Positions 38,542 through 47,409 of a stretch of DNA of 64,000 nucleotides are shown here, piece by piece. Under the pieces are notes generated by a model. The model was not told the DNA's origin. It ran no database searches and worked only from the letters and a program-made list of their open reading frames with translations. The translations under genes and the position numbers were made by a program. Source of the stretch: Alcanivorax profundi (lineage in GTDB: Bacteria > Pseudomonadota > Gammaproteobacteria > Pseudomonadales > Alcanivoracaceae); assembly GCF_003597125.1 (NCBI RefSeq), contig NZ_QYYA01000006.1:37102-101101 (forward strand). Direction: 5' to 3'. Each line of letters begins with the position of its first letter. Within the stretch, counting starts at the first letter, position 1.

Positions 38542-38585
38542 ATGGTTCACCGGTTTTGGAGAATAGGCCACAGCAAAACCATCCC

Positions 38586-38706
38586 GTAGGAGTGTCGCTC
38601 GCGGCGCGATTCCATACGCCTGACAATCGCGCCGCCGCCGAGCGCAGCGAGGGAACGCCCGCAGGGCGGCCCGAAGGGTGAGCGGAGCGAAAACCGACGC
38701 TCCTGT
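38586..38706. repeat. REP-like inverted pair, right arm interrupted
   Basis: The left arm (38586-38610) starts GTAGGAGTGTCGCTCG and ends GGCGCGAT. The right arm is its inverse but split: ATCGCGCCGCC at 38626-38636 and CGACGCTCCTG at about 38695-38705, with nearly 60 bp of GC-rich, itself palindromic sequence (GCCCGCAGGGC) between. The intact form of the same pair is at 62.5-62.7 kb. Confidence 0.7.
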
Positions 38707-38745
38707 GGACAGTTGGGAAGAGTAAACTCCCAATCCGCGAACCCT

Positions 38746-38773
38746 AAAAAAGGGCGCCGAAGCGCCCTTTTTT
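38746..38773. terminator. rho-independent terminator of the DcaP-like porin gene
   Basis: A perfect 12-bp stem with six A on the left and six T on the right (loop CGAA) lies 17 bp beyond the stop of the minus-strand porin gene. It can work in both directions. Confidence 0.93.
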
Positions 38774-38790
38774 CCGTGGGGTGTGCTTCG

Positions 38791-39987
38791 TTAAAACGCA
38801 TACTTGGCTGTGAACTGCACGCGTTTGAGATCACCGTCATCGCCATTTTCCTGCTCGCGACTGCCGTAGATCAGTTCGCCCCCCAGTGACAAGGGCTTGG
38901 CCACCTGCCAGATCAGATTGGCGTGGGCCGTTTCCACGGTCTTGTTGGTTGTTGCCGCAACGGTATCAGGGTTATCCGCTTCACTGAGAGAAACCGCGAA
39001 GTTGGAACGCCAGCGCTCACTCCAGTGATGACGCAAGGCCAGTACCGCGCTCCAGGCATCGATCAGCTCAATATCACCATTGGCTTCAATCTGTCCGGCC
39101 CGGAAGGCATTGAGCACGAAGTAACGGCCCATGGCATTGCCGTAGTTGGCCTGAAAACGGATGTCATCTCGCTCACCAAGCATCAGGCGGCCCGCAAAGG
39201 ATACGCCATAGCCATATTCGCTTTCGTCCTGATCAACCCCACCAATGGTGTCCTGGTATGCCAGCTCACGCCCCATGGCCGACAAGCTCATGTTGCCCCA
39301 GTCACCGGTAACGTTATAACGCGCGACAATATCCGGCATGGCGTTGTCGTCATAGGGATTCTGGGTGCCGCCATACAAGGTGGTAGAAGGATTCTCCAGC
39401 GACAACATCAGCCCGCCATGGGTATAGCGAATCTGGGGTTGGCGCTCAAAGATCGTGCCTGACGAACCCACGAAATCCAGGGTCTCGGGTAGCGCGCTGA
39501 CGTTAAAGAAAGTCGACCAGGTCTGGCCAAACAGCCACTTGTCCCAACTCAGGTAGGCGTGCCGGATACGTGGGGCATAGCTGTTACTGATACGCTCATC
39601 GCCAATATCATTGGTCTGAAAATCTATTTCGATATGCCCCTTGACCAATCCTGCTGATGTCATGGTCGCACTCTTTAACCAGAAGCGGCTCTGTTTGGCA
39701 CTGAAATCCACCTCGGCAGAGCTGGCATCCCCTCCCACAGGAATTGTGGACGGGACCATGAAATCACGTCCAACGGATCCACCCGCTATTTCACCGTCGC
39801 TATATTTACTGATCATGGTATCGGCTTTGATAAAGCCCCCGAACTCGATCTGAGTATTCCCCTCAGCCGGGGTACCAACACGCTCTTCCAGAATGGTAAT
39901 GCGCTCTTCGAGCGTCGCTGCCCCGGCAATACCCGCATGAGCAACCAGAATCGCTGCACACAGGCGCGTGGGAATTATTGCTTTCAT
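38791..39987 (-). CDS. DcaP-like trimeric outer-membrane porin
   Basis: This is a 398-residue protein with a signal peptide ending GIAGA, then a short coiled-coil stretch (TLEERITILEERVG), then the DcaP barrel start IEFGGFIKADTMISKYSDG. The barrel ends with KYAF. The RHAYLSWDKWLFGQTWSTF segment is typical. DcaP channels carry dicarboxylates and other small anions. It stands alone. Whether it feeds the acetate-switch system next door is open. Confidence 0.9.
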   Translation of the reverse strand: MKAIIPTRLCAAILVAHAGIAGAATLEERITILEERVGTPAEGNTQIEFGGFIKADTMISKYSDGEIAGGSVGRDFMVPSTIPVGGDASSAEVDFSAKQSRFWLKSATMTSAGLVKGHIEIDFQTNDIGDERISNSYAPRIRHAYLSWDKWLFGQTWSTFFNVSALPETLDFVGSSGTIFERQPQIRYTHGGLMLSLENPSTTLYGGTQNPYDDNAMPDIVARYNVTGDWGNMSLSAMGRELAYQDTIGGVDQDESEYGYGVSFAGRLMLGERDDIRFQANYGNAMGRYFVLNAFRAGQIEANGDIELIDAWSAVLALRHHWSERWRSNFAVSLSEADNPDTVAATTNKTVETAHANLIWQVAKPLSLGGELIYGSREQENGDDGDLKRVQFTAKYAF

Positions 39988-40409
39988 GGCCCTGTCCTCT
40001 TGTTGTCATCAAATTGCAAGTGACTCCGAAGACAGCTTGCTGTGAGGACGAAACCTTCTCCATTAGCCATAGGTCGAAGGCAGGGAACCTTCTCCAACGA
40101 TGCCGGTCCTTGCCACCTAAGACCAAGGTCTAATACCGACAGAAAAGACAGACAAGCACACTATTGGCCATTAATTCAGACCGCATACAATCCAGGGAAA
40201 GGACCGTTTTCACTCCCTTTTCTGTATATGCCCTACACCTTGGGCAGTCAGTGGACTGTTGCGCTTTCGCTGAGAAGATTCTGTTGTTATTACAGTTTCT
40301 TTCCCCTGTGCTGCCCTCCCCGGGCAGCCACTTTTTATTTCAGACCAGCAAAAAGCCCTCACCCAAAACAAGGCTATACACAACAACAAAAAATCGCTAA
40401 AACAGGATC
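39988..40409. ncRNA. crbR leader region with possible small RNA or attenuator
   Basis: These 422 bp have no protein gene. A promoter-like pair TTGGCC (40164) and TACAAT (40186) with a 16-bp spacer is followed, about 120 bp later, by a 7-bp stem GCTGCCC/GGGCAGC (40310-40328) and a T-rich tract. That could give a transcript of about 140 nt, or a terminator inside the crbR leader. The DcaP-like gene promoter must also lie at the left end. Confidence 0.4.
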
Positions 40410-41069
40410 ATGACAACCATACTGATTGCAGATGATCACCCCCTCTTCCGTGCAGCCCTTAAACAGGCGGTGATGGCCAGCTTTACCGATGCCAATATCC
40501 ACGAGGCTGACTCCCTGTCCGGACTTGAAGAGCTCGGACACAAGTCTCTCCCTTTTGATGTCATTCTTCTGGATCTTCACATGCCGGGAACCCATGGTTT
40601 TTCTGGTTTGATTTATCTCAGGGAACAATATCGGAAAGTGCCTTTAGTGGTGATATCCGCAACGGAAGATGTGGATGTCATACAACGGGCTATTCACTTT
40701 GGTGCAGACGGGTTCATTCCCAAATCCGCATCCGTAGAGACCATGACCGAAGCCATGAAAAAGATCATGGCAGGAGAGCGATGGTTACCGGAATATGCGC
40801 GTCGAGCCATGCCTCCCACCCTGCCCGATCATTCCGCAATGAGCGAACGCATTACCAGCCTGACGCCACAACAGTTCCGGGTCATGGGCATGCTGATGGA
40901 AGGGATGCAGAACAAGGTAATTGCTTACGAACTGGACGTTTCTGAAGCGACCATCAAAGCCCACATGACCGCCATCTTCCGAAAGCTCGGCGTCCGCAAC
41001 CGCACACAAGCCGTATTGGCGCTGAAGGATCTGGCGATTGAGCCACCGTCAGTCGACAGTAACCCATAG
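40410..41069 (+). CDS. crbR: LuxR-type response regulator, CrbR/ErdR-like
   Basis: This is a 219-residue NarL/FixJ-type regulator. The receiver domain has acidic residues DDH near residue 9, phospho-acceptor Asp55 in ILLDLHMPG, and Lys in PKSAS. The output helix-turn-helix holds LTPQQFRVMGMLMEGMQNKV and ATIKAHMTAIFRKLGVRNR. It is convergent with the large SSS-hybrid kinase gene, 54 bp away. In Vibrio and Pseudomonas the CrbS/CrbR (MxtR/ErdR) pair switches on acs and acetate uptake genes; the symporter genes 6 kb away fit this. The symbol is by context. Confidence 0.85.
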   Translation: MTTILIADDHPLFRAALKQAVMASFTDANIHEADSLSGLEELGHKSLPFDVILLDLHMPGTHGFSGLIYLREQYRKVPLVVISATEDVDVIQRAIHFGADGFIPKSASVETMTEAMKKIMAGERWLPEYARRAMPPTLPDHSAMSERITSLTPQQFRVMGMLMEGMQNKVIAYELDVSEATIKAHMTAIFRKLGVRNRTQAVLALKDLAIEPPSVDSNP

Positions 41070-41074
41070 CGGAC

Positions 41075-41136
41075 AGTTAAAATTGACAGCTAGCCCCTCA
41101 TAACTCGACAACGCCTTCCGCCGTTAACTGTTAACT
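41075..41136. repeat. heptad-array element C (short)
   Basis: On the left, AGTTAAA-ATTGACA (41075-41088). On the right, two GTTAACT units (41123-41136) followed by GCC. The right array supplies the last codons and the stop of crbS (minus strand: AGT TAA). It fills the space between the convergent crbR and crbS genes. See the related elements at 27.2 and 61.8 kb. Confidence 0.55.
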
Positions 41137-44100
41137 GCCTCTAACGCTCTTTTCAACATCATCTCTGTTAACGGTTTCTGCAAAAAACCCACACCCTGCT
41201 CTTCAGCTTGCTGACGGATTTCCGGACGTCGATCGGCGGTCATCAAGATGGCAGGCACGACGTCATCCCAGCAGTCATCCAGCCCTTCGATGACGTCAAA
41301 ACCGTTTTCATGGTCCAACTGGTAATCCACCAGCAACAGATCCGGAGCCGGGCAAAATGCCGCTTTCTTCCTCGCCTCCTCCAGTCCGCTTGCAGCAACC
41401 ACCTCACAGCCAAGAGTCTGCAAGGCACCAACCAGACTGGCCAGTAAGGCAGCATCGTTATCTACACAAAACACCCTCATACCACTCACGTCAGGACGCT
41501 CTTGTACCGCTTCCTCAGAGAGAACCGGCGGCGCCTCACCGCAGGAGAGCGGTACGGTGACACTGAAGACCGTCCCTTTGCCCGGCCAGGACCTGACTGT
41601 CAGGGTATGCCCCAACAAACGGCATATGCGATCGGCAATGGCCAAGCCCAACCCAAGCCCCTTAACCGATTGCTTCCCTTGCTGAGGCAAGCGCATGAAC
41701 TCACGAAAGATTTTTTCATGTTGATCATCCGGAATTCCCGGCCCTGTATCCCAAACATCAATACGGATACAGCGATCTTCACGCCGGCACCCAAACAGAA
41801 TTCGACCACTGTCGGTGTAACGAATAGCGTTGGATAACAGGTTCTGCAATACCCTCCTGAGTAACACCTCATCGCTATCAACTACCGCCGAACACGCCAC
41901 TACCTTCATGGACAGGTCTTGAGCATTGGCAAGCGCGACAAATTCTTGACCGAGGGGCGTCATCAGCCTGTTCAGCTGAAGCGGATGGATATGGACAGGC
42001 ATGGTATCTGTGTCCAGTTTGCTGATTTCAAGCAGCGCAGTAATGATTTGCTCAGCAGCTTGCAACGAACTGTCGATATGCCCCAATACATCTACCTCCT
42101 GCGTAAATCCAGTCTGGCTGGCTAACTGTTGCCTCAAGGAAGATGCAAATAATTGGGCGGCATTAAGTGGCTGCATCAGATCATGTCCTGCTGCAGCAAG
42201 AAAACGGGTTTTTCCTTCATTGGCTTGCGCCAGCTTGGCGTTCAACTCGGTTAATTTCCGGGTGCGTTCGGCCACCATATGTTCCAGGTTTTCATTGATT
42301 TGCCGTAGTGCCAACTCATCCCGCTTTCGCTCCGTCACATCCATGTAGGTGCTGACAAATCCGCCTCCCACCATGGGAGTACCACGCACTTCAACAACAA
42401 TGCCGCTTGGAAGTTCGCGCTCGAATTGATGCGAACTGCCATCGCGTAACAACTTCACCCGCTTTTCCACATCGGCATCCTGATCTTTACCTGCATAGAA
42501 GCCGCGTTCTGCGTTGTAGCGATACACTTCCTCAATCGGTCTGCCCAACCGAATCAATCCGTCGGGATAATCAAACAGCTTCACATAAGCCTGGTTCCAG
42601 GCCACTACCTTCATGGCCCTGTCTACCACACAAATCCCCTGACTAATGGTTTCGATGGTGGTACGCAACAGCTGGTGATTAAACTGAATCAACTCAGACG
42701 CTTCATCCATCATCCGCACAACATCATCGTGGCGGCTGTTCTGCTTGCGCAGAAGCGAGCTCATCACGATGCGTGCCGTCGACGCCCCCATGGTCCCGGC
42801 CAACAGGCGTTCCACATAACGCACCAGATGAAGCGGGGCAGGCAACGCCAAATCTTCCGACACATGGCGGCGTTGCATATAGTCAAAAAACAAGGGTTCG
42901 GCCCGCGGGTTTCCCAGGCCCCGTTTGCAGACCTCCAGCAATTCGGCGGTGGTAATGGAAGGGTGCCCCATCCCTTCACGCCACCAGTCAGTGGGCATAT
43001 CCACAAAGCGTGCGGCCTGCGCTTCATCCAGAGCATCATGCGTGGCGCTTCGGGACAGGGAAATAAAGGCCGCAGTATTCAACGATAACGACCAGAACAC
43101 GCCATGGGTCAGGGGCTCAAGACCCTCGATCCCGAACAGTGCCTCGGGGCGCAGCATACCCAACCCCAACAACCCGTTCTCATTCAGCAACATCACCCAT
43201 TCGACGGGAAGAATGACCGGCACCAGCAAGCAGTAAAACCACACCACAAAGCCCAGACAAAGCCCAATAAATGCGCCACGTTTGTGCCCGCTACGCCAGT
43301 AAAGTGCACCAATCAACGAGGGAGCAAACTGGGCAACCGCTGCGAACGAAAGCAGACCAATACTGGCCAACCCGTCGAAACGATCTATCAGCGTATGAAA
43401 GGCGAACGCCAATCCGAGCAAAACAAGGATGCTGGCACGACGAAGAAAGCGAAGCTTGCCACCCAGATCCGACAGCTGGTCTTTTTCGTTCAAACGCGAC
43501 TGCAACCACAACGGTAGCAGCACCTCATTGGTCAACATGATCGCCAACGCGATGGTAGAAACGATGACCATGCCCGTTGCAGCAGCAATCCCTCCGATGA
43601 AGGAAAGCATCAGCATAAATGAATTTCCCTGCGCCATTGGCAGAGACAACATATAGGTATCAGCCTGCCCCAGCAGATAAGGCTGGGTAATCACTCCACT
43701 GACCACAATCGGCAACACAAACAGCGCGAACAAAAATAAATACAACGGCAGCAGCCATCGCGTCGTGCGCAAATGGCGCAAGTCATTATTCTCCACAACG
43801 CCAGCATGAAACTGCCTTGGCAGGCAAAGTATCGCCGCCATGGAAAGCAACAATGCAGTGATAAAGCTCTGCGAAAACAAGGTGGGCTCAAATGTCTGCA
43901 ATACGTCCGGACGTTGCGTAACTGCCTGCCACACGTCCACCGGGCCGTCGAAGATCCCAAACAGGCAGTACACCCCAATCAACACAAAAGCGACAAGCTT
44001 GATAAACGACTCAAAACTGACCGCCAGCATCAGACCAGACTGATGCTCGGTGGTATCGATGTGGCGAGTCCCGAATAGCAGCGTAAACAAGGCCATCAGT

Positions 44101-44588
44101 ATCGCCACCATCAGCGCAGTGTCGCTTTGGGCGGGGGAGGCATCCTTGAGTACATAGTCGAACGACAATGTCACGGCTTTGAGTTGAAGCGCGATATACG
44201 GCAGCACGCCGATCACCGCCACTACAGTCACCAGAACGGCCAAACGTCGGGACTTCCCATAGCGAGCAGCCAGAAAGTCCGCAATAGAGGTAATATGATT
44301 CTGCTGGGCCACTGACACCATTTTGTATATCAGTGAGCCCCCTAACAGCACAGTAATGATGGGACCCAGATAAATCGGCAGGTAATTCCAGCCGTTCTGG
44401 GCCGCCTCCCCTACCGCCCCGTAGAACGTCCACGAGGTGCAATAGACCCCGAGCCCAAGGCTGTACACCCAGGCATTCTGAAAGGTGTGTTTGCGCTGGC
44501 GGGCAGCACGATCACCCAGCCAGGCGATAACAAAGAGTACCAGCACGTAGCCCAGTGCCAGCCCACTCAGCTCCCATAAAGAAAACAC
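41124..44588 (-). CDS. crbS: SSS-domain hybrid sensor histidine kinase, CrbS-like
   Basis: This is a 1154-residue protein. Residues about 1-520 form a sodium/solute-symporter-like membrane domain (13 or so segments). A STAC-type linker follows (about 555-640), a PAS domain (about 655-750, QGICVVDRAMKVVAWNQAY), HisKA with His802 in AAGHDLMQPL, an ATPase domain with LLSNAIRYTD and GLGLGLAIADRI, and a C-terminal receiver with Asp1088 in LLVDYQL. This is the layout of CrbS/MxtR, which signals carbon status to CrbR. The transport domain may sense a substrate directly. It is co-oriented with the four genes upstream. Confidence 0.92.
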   Translation of the reverse strand: MFSLWELSGLALGYVLVLFVIAWLGDRAARQRKHTFQNAWVYSLGLGVYCTSWTFYGAVGEAAQNGWNYLPIYLGPIITVLLGGSLIYKMVSVAQQNHITSIADFLAARYGKSRRLAVLVTVVAVIGVLPYIALQLKAVTLSFDYVLKDASPAQSDTALMVAILMALFTLLFGTRHIDTTEHQSGLMLAVSFESFIKLVAFVLIGVYCLFGIFDGPVDVWQAVTQRPDVLQTFEPTLFSQSFITALLLSMAAILCLPRQFHAGVVENNDLRHLRTTRWLLPLYLFLFALFVLPIVVSGVITQPYLLGQADTYMLSLPMAQGNSFMLMLSFIGGIAAATGMVIVSTIALAIMLTNEVLLPLWLQSRLNEKDQLSDLGGKLRFLRRASILVLLGLAFAFHTLIDRFDGLASIGLLSFAAVAQFAPSLIGALYWRSGHKRGAFIGLCLGFVVWFYCLLVPVILPVEWVMLLNENGLLGLGMLRPEALFGIEGLEPLTHGVFWSLSLNTAAFISLSRSATHDALDEAQAARFVDMPTDWWREGMGHPSITTAELLEVCKRGLGNPRAEPLFFDYMQRRHVSEDLALPAPLHLVRYVERLLAGTMGASTARIVMSSLLRKQNSRHDDVVRMMDEASELIQFNHQLLRTTIETISQGICVVDRAMKVVAWNQAYVKLFDYPDGLIRLGRPIEEVYRYNAERGFYAGKDQDADVEKRVKLLRDGSSHQFERELPSGIVVEVRGTPMVGGGFVSTYMDVTERKRDELALRQINENLEHMVAERTRKLTELNAKLAQANEGKTRFLAAAGHDLMQPLNAAQLFASSLRQQLASQTGFTQEVDVLGHIDSSLQAAEQIITALLEISKLDTDTMPVHIHPLQLNRLMTPLGQEFVALANAQDLSMKVVACSAVVDSDEVLLRRVLQNLLSNAIRYTDSGRILFGCRREDRCIRIDVWDTGPGIPDDQHEKIFREFMRLPQQGKQSVKGLGLGLAIADRICRLLGHTLTVRSWPGKGTVFSVTVPLSCGEAPPVLSEEAVQERPDVSGMRVFCVDNDAALLASLVGALQTLGCEVVAASGLEEARKKAAFCPAPDLLLVDYQLDHENGFDVIEGLDDCWDDVVPAILMTADRRPEIRQQAEEQGVGFLQKPLTEMMLKRALEAVNS

Positions 44589-44613
44589 GGCGGCTCCTGT
44601 TTTTTCTTCGAGC

Positions 44614-44829
44614 TTACCCCAGTGCGCCGATAAATCGCAGCACTACCGCCACCAGCATCAATAACAACCCGGCCCGCTGCAACTTGAACTCCAGTACGCT
44701 CATGGCCATAGCGCGACGCCAGAACAGCAACACCCCGCGGGCGTCCCCGGTACGACGCCAGTAATGGAGATAACTGCAGAGAACCACCGCAATACCCAGT
44801 ACCAGAAAAAGAGAGTCGAGTTGTTCCAT
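44614..44829 (-). CDS. small membrane protein of the crbS operon
   Basis: This is a 71-residue protein with two membrane helices (SLFLVLGIAVVLCSYLHYW and AGLLLMLVAVVLRFIGAL) around a basic loop (FWRRAMAMSVLEFKLQR). Its ATG overlaps the stop of the exonuclease gene by one base (TAATG), which indicates a real, coupled gene, and crbS follows 25 bp later. I do not recognise the family. It may assist the kinase. Confidence 0.75.
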   Translation of the reverse strand: MEQLDSLFLVLGIAVVLCSYLHYWRRTGDARGVLLFWRRAMAMSVLEFKLQRAGLLLMLVAVVLRFIGALG

Positions 44830-45470
44830 TAGCTATCCAGGGTCGATTTTTGCAATTGCAGGTACATCAGCCCTGCAGTAACCGCATCACCCCGAGCGGT
44901 GTGACGCTCCATGACGGGCACTTGCAGGGCTTTGGCCATGGCCTCAAAGCGCAAGTCCGGAGTGATATCCGGCTGCCAGTGGCGCTGTTTTTTCTGGTAC
45001 AACGCCGATAACTCGATGACCGGGTTCGGCAAGTCAAACCCCATCAGTGGCCGCAGGTAACGGTTGATCATCGCCACATCAAAATCAATACACCACCCCA
45101 CCAAGGGCCGGTTGCCTATTTTTTCCAGCAGCTGCTCCAGCGCGTCTTGCACCTGGCACCCTTCTTCCAGATCCACTGGCCGCAGCCGGTGGATACGAAT
45201 GGAGTCTCCATCGAGACTTCGGGGTGCCTGAAGTTTTACGTCCAGGCACTCACTGCTGGCCACCCGACCCTGCCTGACCGGCACCGCCGCCACCGACACC
45301 AGCTCGGCCTCACGGCTATCCAGGCCCGTGGTTTCACAATCCAGTGCGATCACTTCATCCCCTTCGCAGGGCATAAAAAGGTGGCCGTAAGGGCCTGCGC
45401 CATGCCGGTAACGATCCGCATAGCGACGTAACTGCCTGATCATGCGTGCCAGTCTCCTGTCCAATTCCAC
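44829..45470 (-). CDS. DEDDh 3'-5' exonuclease (DnaQ-like)
   Basis: This is a 213-residue protein with all three exonuclease motifs: ExoI ALDCETTGLD near residue 42, ExoII GWCIDFDVAMINRYL near 130, and ExoIII RHTARGDAVTAG near 190, whose His marks the DEDDh group. It is homologous to the DNA polymerase III proofreading subunit but lacks its polymerase-binding tail. A gene of this type beside a DUF294 gene and acetate-type symporter is a recurring arrangement in related bacteria, as I recall; the functional reason is unclear. Confidence 0.9.
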   Translation of the reverse strand: MELDRRLARMIRQLRRYADRYRHGAGPYGHLFMPCEGDEVIALDCETTGLDSREAELVSVAAVPVRQGRVASSECLDVKLQAPRSLDGDSIRIHRLRPVDLEEGCQVQDALEQLLEKIGNRPLVGWCIDFDVAMINRYLRPLMGFDLPNPVIELSALYQKKQRHWQPDITPDLRFEAMAKALQVPVMERHTARGDAVTAGLMYLQLQKSTLDS

Positions 45471-45503
45471 TGCCTCGTCATTGCCCGCGCCGCTCTCCAG
45501 ACC

Positions 45504-47315
45504 TCAATATTCCAGATGAAAACGGCGTGACAACCGTTGTTTGAAATCACCGACCAAATGCAGCGCATCGCGTAACAGGTCGCGCTCCAGCGACGACAAC
45601 GATTGCACCACGATATGGTTGTCTTGCAGTTCTGTCTGTTGGCCATGCCACTGCGCCAATTGCTGGTTAAGCCGCAGCTCACTGAACAGCTCCATGGCTT
45701 CGCCCAAATCCTCGGCAAAGGACGCCTCCATGGCACCGGCTGCCACCAGTTTTTTCAGCCGCCGCAGCGTGGAGGTCTCAGCGATGCGGTGCTGCAAGGC
45801 CATGGCCCTGACTCCATGCACCAGGGGAAACAGCGCACCCTTCTTGATATCGATTCCGTGCTGCGGTTTTTTCAGGGAGCCGAACAAGTTCAGCGGCGTG
45901 GCGAACTGCAGTACCGGCCGGGCAAAATGCGCCATCAGCAGATCATCGCCGCTACAGCGATCGAACAAGGTCTCGCGCACTGCCTCCAGCAAGCGGCGAT
46001 CCCCGGCGACACAGTGAGCATCCGCCAGAATCGTCAGGTTCAACACCCCCTTGCCGGCCGCCTCCCCCGCCCAATGATAGACACGCTCTTGCCATTGCTG
46101 GACCGGCCCCTGCCAATCGGGGTTATTCACCATTACCTTGCCGGGACAGGGCGGATACCCCATCGACAACAAGGCCTGGGTAAACCGCTCGGCATCGCGC
46201 GGCAACCCGGGCCAAGCCTGGTGATCGCCCAAAATCAGACCGTTGTCCTGATCCGTTTTGAGAATCTGCTCACCACGCCCCTCACTGCCCATCACAATCA
46301 GGCAGCCTTGCAGCTGGTCTGCCGGCATGACCATCTCCCAGGCCTTGCCCATGACTCGACCGTTAAGGGCCGCCAGCAACTCCATGGCAAAGCGCATCTT
46401 TACGCCCTGGGCCATGAGCGCATCCACCAGTTCCGGCAAGCGGGCACTGGCCAGCTGCAGGGCATCGAGACTGTCTGCCTTTTCGATTTCCAGTCCCACC
46501 ACGTAGGAACGGCTGGAAAAAAAGCTGAGCACGTCGGTCAACTCGACCACGCCTACCGCCTTGCGCTCTTCCATCACCACCACCCGCGCCACCTTGTGGC
46601 GGGTCATGCGGGTCAGCGCGGAAAAAAGATAATCCGACGGCGACACGGTGATCAGCCGGGTTTCCGCCACCACACTCAAAGCAGTGCTGGCATCGTGATG
46701 CTGCAACACCAGTGCGGTCAGCAGATCGGTCTTGGTGATGATCGCGTACTGCGCTTGATGTTCGATCAGCACACTGTCGACACCATGCTGCTTCAGCGCT
46801 ACCACGGCGTCGTGCAGGGTCGCCGTGGTAGCCATGATCAGCGGCTCACGCATACAGGCATCCACCCGGGCCAGCATAAAACCGGCCATGGTCACGCCGC
46901 CCTCGCGACGCTCTGCCAAGCGCTGGCCTTTTTCCACCAGACGTTGTTGAAAATGCCGACCGAAATCTGCGTTATCCTCACACAGGGTGAGAAACAGCGC
47001 AGCGGGAATCAGGTAACACAAACTTTGCTGTTCTGCCCGAAAGCGATAGCGACTTTTGCCATTGAGCACACTGATCGCACCGAACACATCGCCTGCAGCA
47101 TAGACCCCTACCTGCTCTCGACCATCCGGGGCCTGCACATCCAGTTCCGCCACACTGCCCTTGTGCACCACGTACACGTACTCACTGGCGCTGGACGCAT
47201 CCAGGATAATGTCGCCGGCCTCGAAGTAGGCCAGGTCCACGCCGTCCCGAAGCCGGGAGCGGGCAGTCTCATCCAGCAGGCTGAACGGATGTTGGTGCAG
47301 TTCCTGTTCGATCAT
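45504..47315 (-). CDS. cNMP-binding / CBS / DUF294 nucleotidyltransferase
   Basis: This is a 603-residue protein. An N-terminal cyclic-nucleotide-binding domain (about 10-125; AGDVFGAISVLNGKSRYRF) is followed by a pair of CBS domains (about 150-270), then the DUF294 putative nucleotidyltransferase with MGSEGRGEQILKTDQDNGLI (about 345-365) and a helical C-terminal domain. The layout is like GlnD-type uridylyltransferases without the HD or ACT parts. It probably responds to cAMP/c-di-nucleotide and adenylates. A 33-bp gap leads to the exonuclease gene. Confidence 0.9.
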   Translation of the reverse strand: MIEQELHQHPFSLLDETARSRLRDGVDLAYFEAGDIILDASSASEYVYVVHKGSVAELDVQAPDGREQVGVYAAGDVFGAISVLNGKSRYRFRAEQQSLCYLIPAALFLTLCEDNADFGRHFQQRLVEKGQRLAERREGGVTMAGFMLARVDACMREPLIMATTATLHDAVVALKQHGVDSVLIEHQAQYAIITKTDLLTALVLQHHDASTALSVVAETRLITVSPSDYLFSALTRMTRHKVARVVVMEERKAVGVVELTDVLSFFSSRSYVVGLEIEKADSLDALQLASARLPELVDALMAQGVKMRFAMELLAALNGRVMGKAWEMVMPADQLQGCLIVMGSEGRGEQILKTDQDNGLILGDHQAWPGLPRDAERFTQALLSMGYPPCPGKVMVNNPDWQGPVQQWQERVYHWAGEAAGKGVLNLTILADAHCVAGDRRLLEAVRETLFDRCSGDDLLMAHFARPVLQFATPLNLFGSLKKPQHGIDIKKGALFPLVHGVRAMALQHRIAETSTLRRLKKLVAAGAMEASFAEDLGEAMELFSELRLNQQLAQWHGQQTELQDNHIVVQSLSSLERDLLRDALHLVGDFKQRLSRRFHLEY

Positions 47316-47348
47316 GATGTATCCGTACAGGTCATGGCATACAGGGCG

Positions 47349-47384
47349 AAAAAAGCCGGTGTGAATACGCGATCCACACCGGCT
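47349..47384 (-). terminator. rho-independent terminator after the symporter gene
   Basis: A perfect 10-bp stem AGCCGGTGTG (47354-47363) / CACACCGGCT (47375-47384) is followed on the minus strand by six T. It separates the symporter pair from the DUF294-exonuclease-crbS group. Confidence 0.9.
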
Positions 47385-47409
47385 GCTCTCCCTTTCTTAT
47401 TGTCGCTCT

